Below are positions 25,076 through 33,482 of a DNA stretch of 33,675 nt, piece by piece. The notes under the pieces were generated by a model. It was not told the origin of the DNA, made no database searches, and saw only the letters and a list, made by a program, of their open reading frames with translations. The position numbers were made by a program, and so were the translations under genes. Source of the DNA: Desulfobacteraceae bacterium (lineage in GTDB: Bacteria > Desulfobacterota > Desulfobacteria > Desulfobacterales > ETH-SRB1); contig JABZFQ010000023.1 of assembly GCA_014237365.1 (NCBI GenBank), forward strand, positions 1 through 33,675. Direction: 5' to 3'. Numbering within the stretch: position 1 is the stretch's first letter; the number at the start of each line of letters is the position of its first letter.

Positions 25076-26621
25076 TAATAAAATGCTGTATCTGCCCTGG
25101 TATGGCGGTCATAACTTCCGTTGCCAGAAAACCAAAGGGAGCCATATTTTTTTGCAGCGTATCAGCGGCAGCTCCGTGTAAATAAACGCCCGCATGAGTG
25201 GCTGATTCAGGAGAATATCCCTGTGCAATAAAGCCTGCAATAATTCCGGTTAGCACATCCCCCATGCCTCCGGAAGCCATCCCTGGATTGCCGGTGGGAT
25301 TGATGAAGACTTTTCCATCAGGGTGAGCAATTACAGTTCTAGCCCCTTTAAGAACAACATGAACTTTAAATTTTTTTGCAAAATTCCTGGCGCAATTTAT
25401 CCGATCCTTCTGAATAAAGCTAACAGGCCTGCCTATTAATCTTGACATTTCTCCAGGATGTGGGGTCAATATTACCGGATTTTTCAAGTTTTTTAGTATA
25501 TGGATGTTATCAATAAGATTATTTAAACCGTCTGCGTCAATTACAACCGGCATACTGCATTCCTGAATAATACGAATAACAAGATTTTTAGTACAGGAAG
25601 CAGTTCCAAGTCCAGGCCCAACAACAAGGCACTTTTTACCGGCAATCAGATCCATAATTTCGTCGAATGCCGATTCATCAAGCATGCCGCCTTCGGCTTC
25701 TGGAAGAGGGCTCGTCATTACCTCAAGAACCTGGCTTTCTAAAACAGGGTTTAAACTTTTTGGTATTCCGAGAGATACAAGTCCTGCGCCTGAACGCATT
25801 GCCGATATTGCCGTCATGGCTGCTGCGCCGGTTTTGCCGGTCGAACCTGCGATAATCAAGAGATGGCCAGTATTGCCTTTATGGGCGTCAGGTAATCTTT
25901 TTTGCAGCGCAGCCCTGACCATCTCAGATGTAAGAAGGACTTGTTTGGGCTTTACATTATCAACAATATAGTTAGGTATTCCAATATCTACTATTTCGAG
26001 ATTTCCGGTATAAGTTGCTCCTGGAAAGATTAAATGACCTGTTTTGGCAAATGCAAAGGTCACTGTTGTATGTGCTTGGATACAGGTGCCGCAAGGCTGC
26101 CCTGTGTCTGCATTAAGCCCGGAGGGTATATCTACTGCAAAAATAGGTTTCTCTAAACTGTTAATAAACTCGATAATTTTTCGGAAATATCCTTTGACAT
26201 CCGATTTTAGTCCGGTTCCAAGTATGGCATCAATCCATATATCTTGACAAAGCATAGAAATTTTGTGCTTAGAAAATGATTTTTGATCCGGCATTTCTAT
26301 TACGTGAATATCAAGAGGGGCTAAAATGTTTAAGTTTTCAGCAGCATCGCCTTTAACCATAGATTTTTCGGCAAGAAGATATACGGTCACGCTTGCGCCT
26401 TTTTGAGAAAGATATCTGGCCATTACAAAACCGTCTCCGCCGTTATTCCCGCGTCCCGCTACAATGCCGATCTTTTTGTTAATAAGACCTTTAAATTGTT
26501 TTAATAGTATTTGTGTTGCACCCAGGCCGGCATTTTCCATAAGGACTCTACCGGGAAGACCATATGATTCAATGGTCTGTTTATCCATTTCCTGCATTTC
26601 ACCAGCAGTTACAAGATACAT
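25068..26621 (-). CDS. nnr: Bifunctional NAD(P)H-hydrate epimerase / ADP-dependent dehydratase
   Basis: Repairs hydrated NAD(P)H. The N-terminal YjeF_N epimerase half has MQEMDKQTIESYGLPGRVLM near the start and GIVAGRGNNGGDGFVMARYL near 50-70. The C-terminal ribokinase-like dehydratase half has TPHPGEMSRLIGR, VLKGARTVI and GNPGMASGGMGDVLTGIIAG. It has 517 residues from the ATG at 26621. The frame continues to a TTG at 26687 inside repeat copy 5, but these 22 extra residues (MWKLIRPRSLGD...) come partly from the repeat, so the ATG is preferred. The permease-sized gap to pdxJ is filled by the repeat alone. Confidence 0.94.
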   Translation of the reverse strand: MYLVTAGEMQEMDKQTIESYGLPGRVLMENAGLGATQILLKQFKGLINKKIGIVAGRGNNGGDGFVMARYLSQKGASVTVYLLAEKSMVKGDAAENLNILAPLDIHVIEMPDQKSFSKHKISMLCQDIWIDAILGTGLKSDVKGYFRKIIEFINSLEKPIFAVDIPSGLNADTGQPCGTCIQAHTTVTFAFAKTGHLIFPGATYTGNLEIVDIGIPNYIVDNVKPKQVLLTSEMVRAALQKRLPDAHKGNTGHLLIIAGSTGKTGAAAMTAISAMRSGAGLVSLGIPKSLNPVLESQVLEVMTSPLPEAEGGMLDESAFDEIMDLIAGKKCLVVGPGLGTASCTKNLVIRIIQECSMPVVIDADGLNNLIDNIHILKNLKNPVILTPHPGEMSRLIGRPVSFIQKDRINCARNFAKKFKVHVVLKGARTVIAHPDGKVFINPTGNPGMASGGMGDVLTGIIAGFIAQGYSPESATHAGVYLHGAAADTLQKNMAPFGFLATEVMTAIPGQIQHFIND

Positions 26622-26659
26622 GTTGTGCTCCAAACCATGCCCTATTTCCAAATCCCCTA

Positions 26660-26841
26660 AGGAACGTGGCCGAATTAACTTCCACAAGTAGGCGCATAGA
26701 TTTGGGCCAAATTTGTTCGATCTCAGATCACAAAAGTTGATGTAATAGCGAGCTATTTCAATATTTTTGGGATTTGAGATTGGGCAAAGGTGGCCTGAAT
26801 CTGTGATGCATAGTTGTGGAAGTTATTTCGTCCACGTTCCT
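26660..26841 (+). repeat. Palindromic MITE-like repeat, copy 5 (inside the pdxJ-nnr operon)
   Basis: 182 bp, complete. The arms carry the TTCCAC / GTGGAA variant on both sides. TA on both flanks. The right end contains the last two bases of the pdxJ stop codon region (TAG at 26840-26842, minus strand), and the left end lies 39 bp before the nnr ATG. It is placed within what should be one transcript. Confidence 0.93.
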
Positions 26842-27559
26842 AAAGCTCTTTAATAAGCGTCGACATTTCTTTGACAGCTCTTTCCATTCCAACAAGCACA
26901 GCTCTTGAGATTATGCTGTGGCCTATGCTGAATTCATCAATTTCATGCAGGCCATTGAAAGCCTTTATGCTATTGTAACATATCCCATGACCAGCATTTA
27001 TCTTTAGCTTCAGTTTGTGGGATAGTTTGACAGCATCAACAATTTTGTCAAAAGCTTGGCCCCTTTTTTTGGGTGTTGTTGCGTCACAAAAAGTTCCTGT
27101 ATGAATTTCAACAGTTGAGGCATTTATCTTATGTGCGAGTTTGATTTGTTCGGGTTCCGGATCTATGAAAATACTTACAGGAATACCATTGTCTTGGAGT
27201 GAGCCAACGGTTTCAGCAACTGAGTTTTTGTGGACAAAAAGATCCAGTCCACCTTCGGTTGTAATCTCTTCCTTATGTTCAGGTACAAGCGTTACAAGAT
27301 CAGGCTTTATATCAAGAGCTATACCAACCATTTCAGAAGTTGAAGCCATTTCCAGGATGAGTTTGGTCTGAACAACTTTTCGCAAAATCCTGACATCCCG
27401 ATCCTGTATGTGGCGCCTGTCTTTTCTCAAATGAACAACAATTCCATCAGCTCCGGCCAGTTCAGCCAACACAGCCGCTGCCACAGGTTCCGGGTAGCTG
27501 ACTTTTCTGGCTTCTCTTAAAGTAGCAACGTGATCAACATTTACAGCTAGTCCTGCCAT
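26840..27559 (-). CDS. pdxJ: Pyridoxine 5'-phosphate synthase PdxJ
   Basis: Condenses 1-deoxyxylulose 5-phosphate with 3-amino-2-oxopropyl phosphate to form pyridoxine 5'-phosphate. It has 239 residues from the ATG at 27559, which has GGAGGG 7 bp upstream; the TTG at 27574 overlaps that site and is not the start. Family motifs: LAVNVDHVATLREARKVSYP at the N-terminus, GADGIVVHLRKDRRHIQDRD near 35-54, TLVPEHKEE near 95-103, EIHTG near 151-155 and INAGHGICYNSI near 186-197. The TAG stop lies at the edge of repeat copy 5. Confidence 0.96.
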   Translation of the reverse strand: MAGLAVNVDHVATLREARKVSYPEPVAAAVLAELAGADGIVVHLRKDRRHIQDRDVRILRKVVQTKLILEMASTSEMVGIALDIKPDLVTLVPEHKEEITTEGGLDLFVHKNSVAETVGSLQDNGIPVSIFIDPEPEQIKLAHKINASTVEIHTGTFCDATTPKKRGQAFDKIVDAVKLSHKLKLKINAGHGICYNSIKAFNGLHEIDEFSIGHSIISRAVLVGMERAVKEMSTLIKEL

Positions 27560-27608
27560 TATTGAACCCTCCAATAGAAGGGGCGATCACAAGAATCGTC
27601 CCTACCGG

Positions 27609-28049
27609 TTATATTTTTTCTATCAATTTCATAAGTTCTTCACTCTTTTTTTCCATTTTAAGAGCTTCTTGCTCCGTTGTTTCATGATCATAGCCAAACA
27701 AGTGAAGAATTCCGTGAATCAAAAGCTGTATAAAACGTTCTTCCATACTGATCCCCGCATTTACTCCTTCTTGATAAGCGGTTTCAACAGATATAACCAC
27801 ATCGCCCAACAATTGAGGCGAGATGTTTGCAAATTTGCCATCACGCATGGGGAAGGTTATAACATTGGTAGGGCCATATCGATTGAAATATTGTTTGTTT
27901 AGAGCCTCTATCAGGGGATCATTAACGATCAGGATGGAAAGTTCTCCATCAGGACAATCCAAGGCGTTTAAGACGGCCTGAGCCTTCTTCTGTATCATTC
28001 CTGGAGAAATTTTGTGTTTTTTTTGCCTGTTGTCTATCAGGATTTTCAT
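27609..28049 (-). CDS. ybeY: Endoribonuclease YbeY (16S rRNA maturation)
   Basis: Metal-dependent RNase needed for 16S rRNA 3'-end maturation and ribosome quality control. It has 146 residues from the ATG at 28049 (GGAAAGG upstream); an ATG at 28064 would add five residues. The zinc motif H-x3-H-x5-H is present as HGILHLFGYDH, and TNVITFPM matches the family's TDVLSFP element. Its first ~100 bases overlap the end of the upstream pgpH frame in another phase. Neighbours phoH and pgpH are the usual ones. Confidence 0.95.
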   Translation of the reverse strand: MKILIDNRQKKHKISPGMIQKKAQAVLNALDCPDGELSILIVNDPLIEALNKQYFNRYGPTNVITFPMRDGKFANISPQLLGDVVISVETAYQEGVNAGISMEERFIQLLIHGILHLFGYDHETTEQEALKMEKKSEELMKLIEKI

Positions 28050-30363
28050 CTTTAACCTTTCCATTGATAGAAGAGAATTTTTCAGGATAATCTATGCGGT
28101 GGTGATGTATGCCGCTTAATATTCTATTAAAAGATTTCGCTATCTTATGCAAATCTTTTAATGTTAATTCGCAATCGTCAATCTGTCCATCAGAAAAAAT
28201 TTTGTTTATAAGGTTTTGTACAAGGCCCTGAATCCTTGATGGCGTGGGATTATCTAGAGCTCTTGAGGCAGCTTCAACAACATCTGCAAGCATGACAAGC
28301 CCTGCTTCCTTGGTCTGAGGTTTTGGACCGGGGTATCTGAAATTGTCTATTTCTACAGCATCCTCTCCTTTTTGTTTTTTGGCTTTTTCGTAAAAGTAGG
28401 TGATCAGGCTTGTACCATGGTGTTGTCTTATAGTGTCGATTATGGCTTGGCCAAGTTTATTTTGTCTCGCCATCTCAACACCTTCTTTTACATGAGCAAC
28501 TAATATATGTTTTGACATGGAAGGAGCAAGTTTGTTGTGTTTGTTTTTGCCATTTTTCTGGTTTTCGATAAAATACAAAGGCTTTTTTATTTTGCCAATA
28601 TCGTGATAATAGCCGCAAGCTTTAGCAAGTAATGGATTTGCATCAATTTCAGTCGCTGCTGCTTCAACCATGTTGCCTACAATAACAGAATGGTGATAGG
28701 TGCCGGGAGCCTCTATCATTAGCCGGCGAAGAATCGGTCTTTCGAGATTTGCAAGTTCAAGAAGCGTGATATCTGTTGTATAGCCAAATGCTATTTCTAC
28801 AAGAGGGGCAATACCAGTTGTAACGATTCCGGCTACGATACCACCCATAAAGGCAAAAGCCCATACCTCTATCATTTTAAAACCTGAAAAGCCTGAAATA
28901 TAAACAGCAATTGCAGTTGAAAGTACCACATTTAGTAATCCTATCTTTAATCCAGCCTTAATAAATACTTTACGTTCCCTGCAATTCTGTAACCAGTAAG
29001 CTGCCATTGTGCTGTTAAGCAGGAAATAGATAAAAATTTCAAATCTGTTTTGAAAAATTACTGCTGTACATGCAGCAGCCAGCAAGGCAAAGGGTATTGC
29101 AATATCAAGACCCAGAAATAAGCATATAATCATAGCGCCAGATGCAATAGGAATACCGAAAATAATTGATGAAGGAGAAATTGCAAAAGTTGAGTTTTGG
29201 GTCAGTGCTTCAGATATTGGTGCAGATACTCTGGCAAGCAATAAAATGATTATAAGTATACAGGCCATAGCCATTAGATTTTTATTATGATTACGTGCAA
29301 ACCGGCTGTTATGATTAATATAAAGAGTGTAAGTTAAGACAAGCAGGCACAGCATTATCATAGCTGCACCAATACTTATTGCCAGAATACGTTCTTTTTT
29401 TATTTGCAGCAGCAGGTTTTTGAGTTTTAAGAGCTGAATTTTGGTTATTATTTCACCTTCGCGAAGAAGCATTTCTCCTGTTTTTATTTTGTAAAAAACC
29501 GGCTTGATTTCTGCAGCAGCTTTTTTTTTTCGTTCTTCGGTTTCATTTGTGTTTAGAGTTATATTGGGCTGTATTAGTTTTTGGACAAAATCTACAATAA
29601 GATTGACCGAATTGTAGTTCAGGTCTTTGAGCATGGGCTGACCAATAACTCTTACCATTGTTTTTGCCTGGTCAGAACCATAGAATGATTTAAGATTATA
29701 AATAATTTTTTCGGTTTTTGTTTCAACATCCCATAACATTATCCCTTTATCTGATTCTTTAAGAAAAATATCTTTGTTAATGATAACTCCATTATTTATT
29801 ATCTCTGTTAGAATCCTGGAAATAAGATTGGCGATATTACTTGAAAACTTTTCTTTAATAAGAATTTTATATGCATCATCGCTCACCGTTATGCCGATTT
29901 TCCCCTCAAAGTTTTCTTTGAGGTGCCAGAGTTGTTCATTTAGCGATTTTATCTCTTTATCTGTTTCAACTGAATTAAGTTTTGATTCTTCATTTGGAGA
30001 AGCTTTTTCCCGGTTTTTTTTATATGCTTCGAAAGCATTGCTGAGCTCAGAGAAAGCTTGTTTTATATTCTGGCTAAGTTTTAGGCTAAGAGACGCATCG
30101 ATATCGTAAACATTTAAAATTTCTTCGACAGCCTTTTTACGGTTTCTCTCTGTAGCTTCTTCATCTTCAATAAGAAAATTTTTTGGTGCTTTAATATTTC
30201 TTTCAGCAACATCTCCTAACTTATAGGAATGTTTTGTTGTTATAAGAGTCGGATAAAGGATAATGGTAAATATTATGGTAAAACCTATTAGAATGAACCA
30301 TCTAATAGATTTGCTTGAGGCAAAAAAATTTCTAATTGCTTTATTCTTTTTTTCTATATTCAT
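27949..30363 (-). CDS. pgpH: 7TM-HD family cyclic-di-AMP phosphodiesterase (PgpH-like)
   Basis: Membrane HD-domain hydrolase; PgpH of Gram-positive bacteria degrades c-di-AMP. 804 residues: TM1 near 20-40, a large extracytoplasmic 7TMR-HDED domain (about 45-330), a block of six or seven membrane segments (about 335-530), and a cytoplasmic HD domain with TYHHSVIVGNMVEAA near 552, GYYHDIGKIKKP near 581 and IRQHHGTSLITYFYEKA. The family normally ends soon after GIHHHRIDYPE. Here about 45 more residues follow, most of them read from the DNA that also encodes the ybeY N-terminus. The start is 7 bp after phoH. Confidence 0.92.
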   Translation of the reverse strand: MNIEKKNKAIRNFFASSKSIRWFILIGFTIIFTIILYPTLITTKHSYKLGDVAERNIKAPKNFLIEDEEATERNRKKAVEEILNVYDIDASLSLKLSQNIKQAFSELSNAFEAYKKNREKASPNEESKLNSVETDKEIKSLNEQLWHLKENFEGKIGITVSDDAYKILIKEKFSSNIANLISRILTEIINNGVIINKDIFLKESDKGIMLWDVETKTEKIIYNLKSFYGSDQAKTMVRVIGQPMLKDLNYNSVNLIVDFVQKLIQPNITLNTNETEERKKKAAAEIKPVFYKIKTGEMLLREGEIITKIQLLKLKNLLLQIKKERILAISIGAAMIMLCLLVLTYTLYINHNSRFARNHNKNLMAMACILIIILLLARVSAPISEALTQNSTFAISPSSIIFGIPIASGAMIICLFLGLDIAIPFALLAAACTAVIFQNRFEIFIYFLLNSTMAAYWLQNCRERKVFIKAGLKIGLLNVVLSTAIAVYISGFSGFKMIEVWAFAFMGGIVAGIVTTGIAPLVEIAFGYTTDITLLELANLERPILRRLMIEAPGTYHHSVIVGNMVEAAATEIDANPLLAKACGYYHDIGKIKKPLYFIENQKNGKNKHNKLAPSMSKHILVAHVKEGVEMARQNKLGQAIIDTIRQHHGTSLITYFYEKAKKQKGEDAVEIDNFRYPGPKPQTKEAGLVMLADVVEAASRALDNPTPSRIQGLVQNLINKIFSDGQIDDCELTLKDLHKIAKSFNRILSGIHHHRIDYPEKFSSINGKVKDENPDRQQAKKTQNFSRNDTEEGSGRLKRLGLS

Positions 30364-30370
30364 ATGGGAT

Positions 30371-31357
30371 TTATTGTGTTATTTTTTTACTTGCTTCCAG
30401 CACTTCATACGCATTGATAATTTTCTGAACTAATTTATGCCTAACCACATCTGTTTTTGAAAAAAAAACAAACTTTATTCCATCTATTCCCTGCAAAATA
30501 TTTTTTGTTTCTATAAGTCCGGAAGATTTATTAACTGGAAGATCTGTTTGGGTGATATCGCCGGTTATTACGGTCTTGGAATTAAATCCTATTCGGGTCA
30601 GGAACATCTTCATTTGTTCAGAAGTTGTATTTTGTGCTTCATCTAAAATAATAAAAGCATCATTTAAGGTTCTTCCACGCATAAAAGCAAGAGGTGCTAC
30701 TTCTATAACTCCTTGATGCATGAGATTGGAAACCTTTTCATAGCGCATCATATCGTGAAGTGCATCATAAAGAGGTCTTAGATACGGATCAATTTTTTCC
30801 GTCAGGTCACCAGGCAAAAAACCCAGAGTCTCACCAGCTTCAACTGCCGGCCTCGTGAGAATTATTCGGTTTATCTGTTTTTTTGAAAGAGCTGAAACAG
30901 CCATAGCCATAGCCAAATATGTTTTGCCTGTTCCCGCGGGCCCTATTCCAAAAACCATATCATAATTGCGGATAGCATCAATGTATTCTTTTTGCGCACG
31001 ATTTTTGGGCGTAATAAAGCGTTTTTTTGATGTAATGAACACTTTATCCAGAAAGATATCTTTAAGCTTGATATTATCATCAGAACAAAGAGCCCTTATC
31101 GCATAATCAATATCGCTGGGATATACAGGAAGCTTTTCCTTTAAAAGACCGTAAAGCTGGTTGAGTATGTTTTTGGCCAGGTTTGTTGCAATGCTGTCGC
31201 CCTGAATAATAACAGTGCTGCCTCTTGCGTGGATCGTAATGCCTATTGCATCTGCAATTTTTTGAAGATTATCGTTATGTTCGCCGAAAAGCTGTTTTGT
31301 CAGATCTATATCTGAAAAAGACAGTTTTATCTGCTTATTACTTGAGTTTTCATCCAT
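30371..31357 (-). CDS. phoH: PhoH-like ATPase
   Basis: 328 residues of the PhoH/YbeZ family, an ATPase that works with YbeY in RNA and ribosome metabolism. A short KH-like N-terminal region (GITIHARGSTVIIQGDS near 39-55) precedes the ATPase domain, which has FGIGPAGTGKTYLAMAMAV near 136-154, FIILDEAQNTT near 232-242 and VITGDITQTDLP near 257-268. It is the first gene of the minus-strand run phoH-pgpH-ybeY-pdxJ-nnr-tsaE-lysC. Repeat copy 6 begins 53 bp upstream of its start codon, so the promoter lies in that narrow gap, in the repeat or beyond it. Confidence 0.94.
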   Translation of the reverse strand: MDENSSNKQIKLSFSDIDLTKQLFGEHNDNLQKIADAIGITIHARGSTVIIQGDSIATNLAKNILNQLYGLLKEKLPVYPSDIDYAIRALCSDDNIKLKDIFLDKVFITSKKRFITPKNRAQKEYIDAIRNYDMVFGIGPAGTGKTYLAMAMAVSALSKKQINRIILTRPAVEAGETLGFLPGDLTEKIDPYLRPLYDALHDMMRYEKVSNLMHQGVIEVAPLAFMRGRTLNDAFIILDEAQNTTSEQMKMFLTRIGFNSKTVITGDITQTDLPVNKSSGLIETKNILQGIDGIKFVFFSKTDVVRHKLVQKIINAYEVLEASKKITQ

Positions 31358-31409
31358 ATTGCGTTTTATAACGTATCATAACTTTTTTAGATAATGCAAA
31401 CTGCATTTT

Positions 31410-31592
31410 AGGAACGGGGACGAAATAACTTCCCCAAGTAGGCGCATAGATTTGGGTCAGATTTGTTTGATCTCAAGTCACAAAAGTTGATGGAATAGCC
31501 TATCTATTTTGATATTTTTGTGATTTGAGATCGGGCAAAGGTGGCCTGAATCTGTGATGCATAGTTGGGGAAGTTATTTCGTCCCCGTTCCT
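31410..31592 (+). repeat. Palindromic MITE-like repeat, copy 6
   Basis: 183 bp, complete. The arms AGGAACGGGGACGAAATAAC and GTTATTTCGTCCCCGTTCCT are perfectly complementary, with the GGGG/CCCC variant in both. It lies between phoH and cvpA, which point away from each other. Confidence 0.93.
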
Positions 31593-31607
31593 TACCGGGA
31601 ATAACTG

Positions 31608-31634
31608 AGGAACAGGTATAACTTCCCCGTTCCT
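31608..31634. repeat. Terminus remnant of the 183-bp repeat family (27 bp)
   Basis: AGGAAC, then a short stretch containing ATAACTTCCCC, then GTTCCT. It looks like two outer ends joined after loss of the interior, with extra decay. It lies 15 bp after copy 6. Confidence 0.6.
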
Positions 31635-31656
31635 AAAGTCTTCAAATAAAAACACC

Positions 31657-31685
31657 TTGACTCATAATATCCGCTTTGTTAATTT
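31657..31685 (+). promoter_or_regulatory. Candidate sigma-70 promoter upstream of cvpA
   Basis: TTGACT (31657-31662), 17 bp, TAATTT (31680-31685), about 175 bp before the cvpA start. A second TTGACA at 31729 has no matching -10 because a repeat remnant follows it. Apart from repeats and this candidate, I see nothing else in 31593-31860. Confidence 0.4.
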
Positions 31686-31743
31686 AATTACAGGTCACGT
31701 TAATAATAGTCAATATGGCGCAATATTTTTGACAAAAAGCCTA

Positions 31744-31775
31744 AGGAACGTGGACGAAATAACTTCCACGTTCCT
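31744..31775. repeat. Minimal remnant of the 183-bp repeat family (32 bp, ends joined)
   Basis: AGGAACGTGG, 12-base loop ACGAAATAACTT, CCACGTTCCT. The left terminus is joined directly to the last ten bases of the right terminus, the interior is missing, and TA lies on both sides. Confidence 0.8.
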
Positions 31776-31860
31776 AATTTCTAGTTTAGGAGTCAGATTA
31801 AATGGAAATGGTTATTTTTTTTTGTTGCTGCCAATTGAGAACTTACTCTAAAAGGACGCG

Positions 31861-32385
31861 ATGAATCAGTTTGATATTTTGATTATAATTATTTTTGGAT
31901 TTTGCCTGATAAGAGGTTTTTTTAGAGGCTTTATCAAGGAAGTATCTTCGGTAATAGGTGTTTTGGGAGGATTTTATGCAGCTTATACCTATTACATGGA
32001 TTTTGCAAAACTATTATCAGGATGGATTCCAGATAAATCGTACCTTTATATAATTAGTTTTTTGATTGTTTTTTGTGGAGTTTTTTTTATTATCAGCATT
32101 ATTGGAGTGGTAATCAAATATATTCTAAATATTGCTTTTTTAGGCTGGATTGATCGTATCTGCGGAGCTGGATTTGGTATAATTAAGGCAACATTAATTA
32201 CTTCTATTTTGCTGATAGCTCTTACCGCCTTCCTTCCAAAGGGGGCACCGATAGTCAAAGACTCTATGCTTTCTCCACATGTTTCAGTTATTTCTGAAAA
32301 GATGGCTAAAGTAATTCCTAAAGATATGAAACATCAATTTGTATCTAAAATTGAGGAATTAAAAAGGGCATGGAAAAAAAGCTAA
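31861..32385 (+). CDS. cvpA: CvpA-family membrane protein
   Basis: 174 residues with four hydrophobic segments: about 3-20, 25-45, 60-88 and 100-125. It carries the family's N-terminal pattern FDILIIIIFGFCLIRGFFRG and G-F-I-K-E-V. CvpA proteins are inner-membrane proteins linked to colicin V production and envelope stress; the molecular role is not settled. The start is an ATG with AGGA 7 bp upstream. The TAA stop (32383-32385) is formed where the gene meets repeat copy 7. Confidence 0.85.
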   Translation: MNQFDILIIIIFGFCLIRGFFRGFIKEVSSVIGVLGGFYAAYTYYMDFAKLLSGWIPDKSYLYIISFLIVFCGVFFIISIIGVVIKYILNIAFLGWIDRICGAGFGIIKATLITSILLIALTAFLPKGAPIVKDSMLSPHVSVISEKMAKVIPKDMKHQFVSKIEELKRAWKKS

Positions 32386-32566
32386 GGAACGTGGACGAAA
32401 TAACTTCCTCAAGTAAGCACACAGATTTGGGTCGAATTTGTTTGATCTCGGATCACAAAAGTTGATGGAATAGCGAGCTATTTCAATATTTTTGGGATTT
32501 GAGATCGAACAAAGGCGGCCTGAATCTGTGATGCATAGTTGTGGAAGTTGTTTCGTCCACGTTTCT
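32385..32566 (+). repeat. Palindromic MITE-like repeat, copy 7
   Basis: 182 bp, complete but more diverged than most (TTCCTCAAGTAAGCACACAG in the left arm; last terminus ends GTTTCT). Its first base is the last base of the cvpA stop codon. Confidence 0.92.
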
Positions 32567-32567
32567 A

Positions 32568-32586
32568 AGGAACGTGGACGAAATAA
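32568..32586. repeat. Solo terminus of the 183-bp repeat family
   Basis: AGGAACGTGGACGAAATAA alone, starting one base after copy 7 ends; no partner arm follows. A remnant of a neighbouring second insertion or of a tandem pair. Confidence 0.75.
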
Positions 32587-32615
32587 AAATATAATGGGAG
32601 TGACTGTCCGTTAAT

Positions 32616-33245
32616 ATGATTGCTATTATTGACTACGATGCAGGTAACCTTGCAAGTGTGGAACGGGCTGTTTCATATTTAGGTTTTAAGTGCATTGTTA
32701 CAAATAACATAAAAACAATAAACAGTTCGGAGCGAATAATATTTCCTGGAGTCGGTGCTGCTGGTGCTGCTATGGACAGTTTGAAACGTCTTGGGCTGGA
32801 TTCACTTATAAAACAAGCAGTTATTGACGGCAAACCAATGCTTGGCATATGTCTCGGCACTCAGATAATTATGGAATATAGCGAAGAAAATGAAACGCCT
32901 TGTCTTAAGATAATAGATGGATTTGTTAAGGCATTTCCGTCGGATATTAAATCCAAAGATGGCAGCCGGTTAAAAATTCCTCACATGGGGTGGAACGGCC
33001 TGGAAAACATTAAAAAACATCCGGTTCTTTCGAATTTACATGAGGAGGATGAATTCTACTTTGTTCATGGATACTATCCAAATCCGAACGATTCAGAACA
33101 TATTCTGAGCACAACAGATTACGGAATTTCTTTTGCATCAATGATCGGATTCAATAACATAATTGCCACCCAGTTTCATCCTGAAAAAAGCGGGAGACCG
33201 GGGCTGTCTTTACTGAAAAATTTCTGTATGTGGAATCCAAGTTAG
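32616..33245 (+). CDS. hisH: Imidazole glycerol phosphate synthase glutaminase subunit HisH
   Basis: Releases ammonia from glutamine and channels it to HisF in histidine synthesis. 209 residues. Class I amidotransferase triad: nucleophile Cys79 in LGICLGTQ, and His and Glu in QFHPEKSG near residues 190-197. The N-terminus IAIIDYDAGNLASVERAV is canonical, and FVHGYYP matches the family's FVHSYY. GGGAG is about 15 bp upstream, farther than ideal. No hisF or hisA lies next to it in this window, so it stands alone between two repeat copies. Some HisH homologues serve surface-sugar amination pathways instead, but nothing here points to that. Confidence 0.92.
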   Translation: MIAIIDYDAGNLASVERAVSYLGFKCIVTNNIKTINSSERIIFPGVGAAGAAMDSLKRLGLDSLIKQAVIDGKPMLGICLGTQIIMEYSEENETPCLKIIDGFVKAFPSDIKSKDGSRLKIPHMGWNGLENIKKHPVLSNLHEEDEFYFVHGYYPNPNDSEHILSTTDYGISFASMIGFNNIIATQFHPEKSGRPGLSLLKNFCMWNPS

Positions 33246-33285
33246 AGCCTTTCGGGCGAGTTTTTAACTGATAGCTGATAAACTA

Positions 33286-33468
33286 AGGAACGTGGACGAA
33301 ACAACTTTCCCAACTATGCATCACAGCTTCAGGCCGCCTTTGTTCGATTTCAAATCCCAAAAATATTGAAATAGATAGGCTATTCCATCAACTTTTGTGA
33401 TTTGAGATCGAACAAATTTGACCCAAATCTGTGCGCCTACTTGGGAAAGTTATTTCGTCCACGTTCCT
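33286..33468 (-). repeat. Palindromic MITE-like repeat, copy 8
   Basis: 183 bp, complete, in the orientation of copies 1 and 2. The arms show AACTTTCCC and GGGAAAGTT, again matched to each other and different from the usual CTTCCCC/GGGGAAG. TA on both flanks. The next gene's AAGGAGG begins right after its last base. Confidence 0.93.
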
Positions 33469-33482
33469 AAGGAGGCCAAGTT

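Noticed and set aside
26622-26687. N-terminal extension of nnr into repeat copy 5
   Set aside because: The residues derive from the repeat; an ATG at 26621 begins where the epimerase domain normally begins.
31657-31851. Short plus-strand open frame before cvpA (64 codons)
   Set aside because: It starts in promoter-like DNA and reads through a repeat remnant; no family resemblance or ribosome-binding site.
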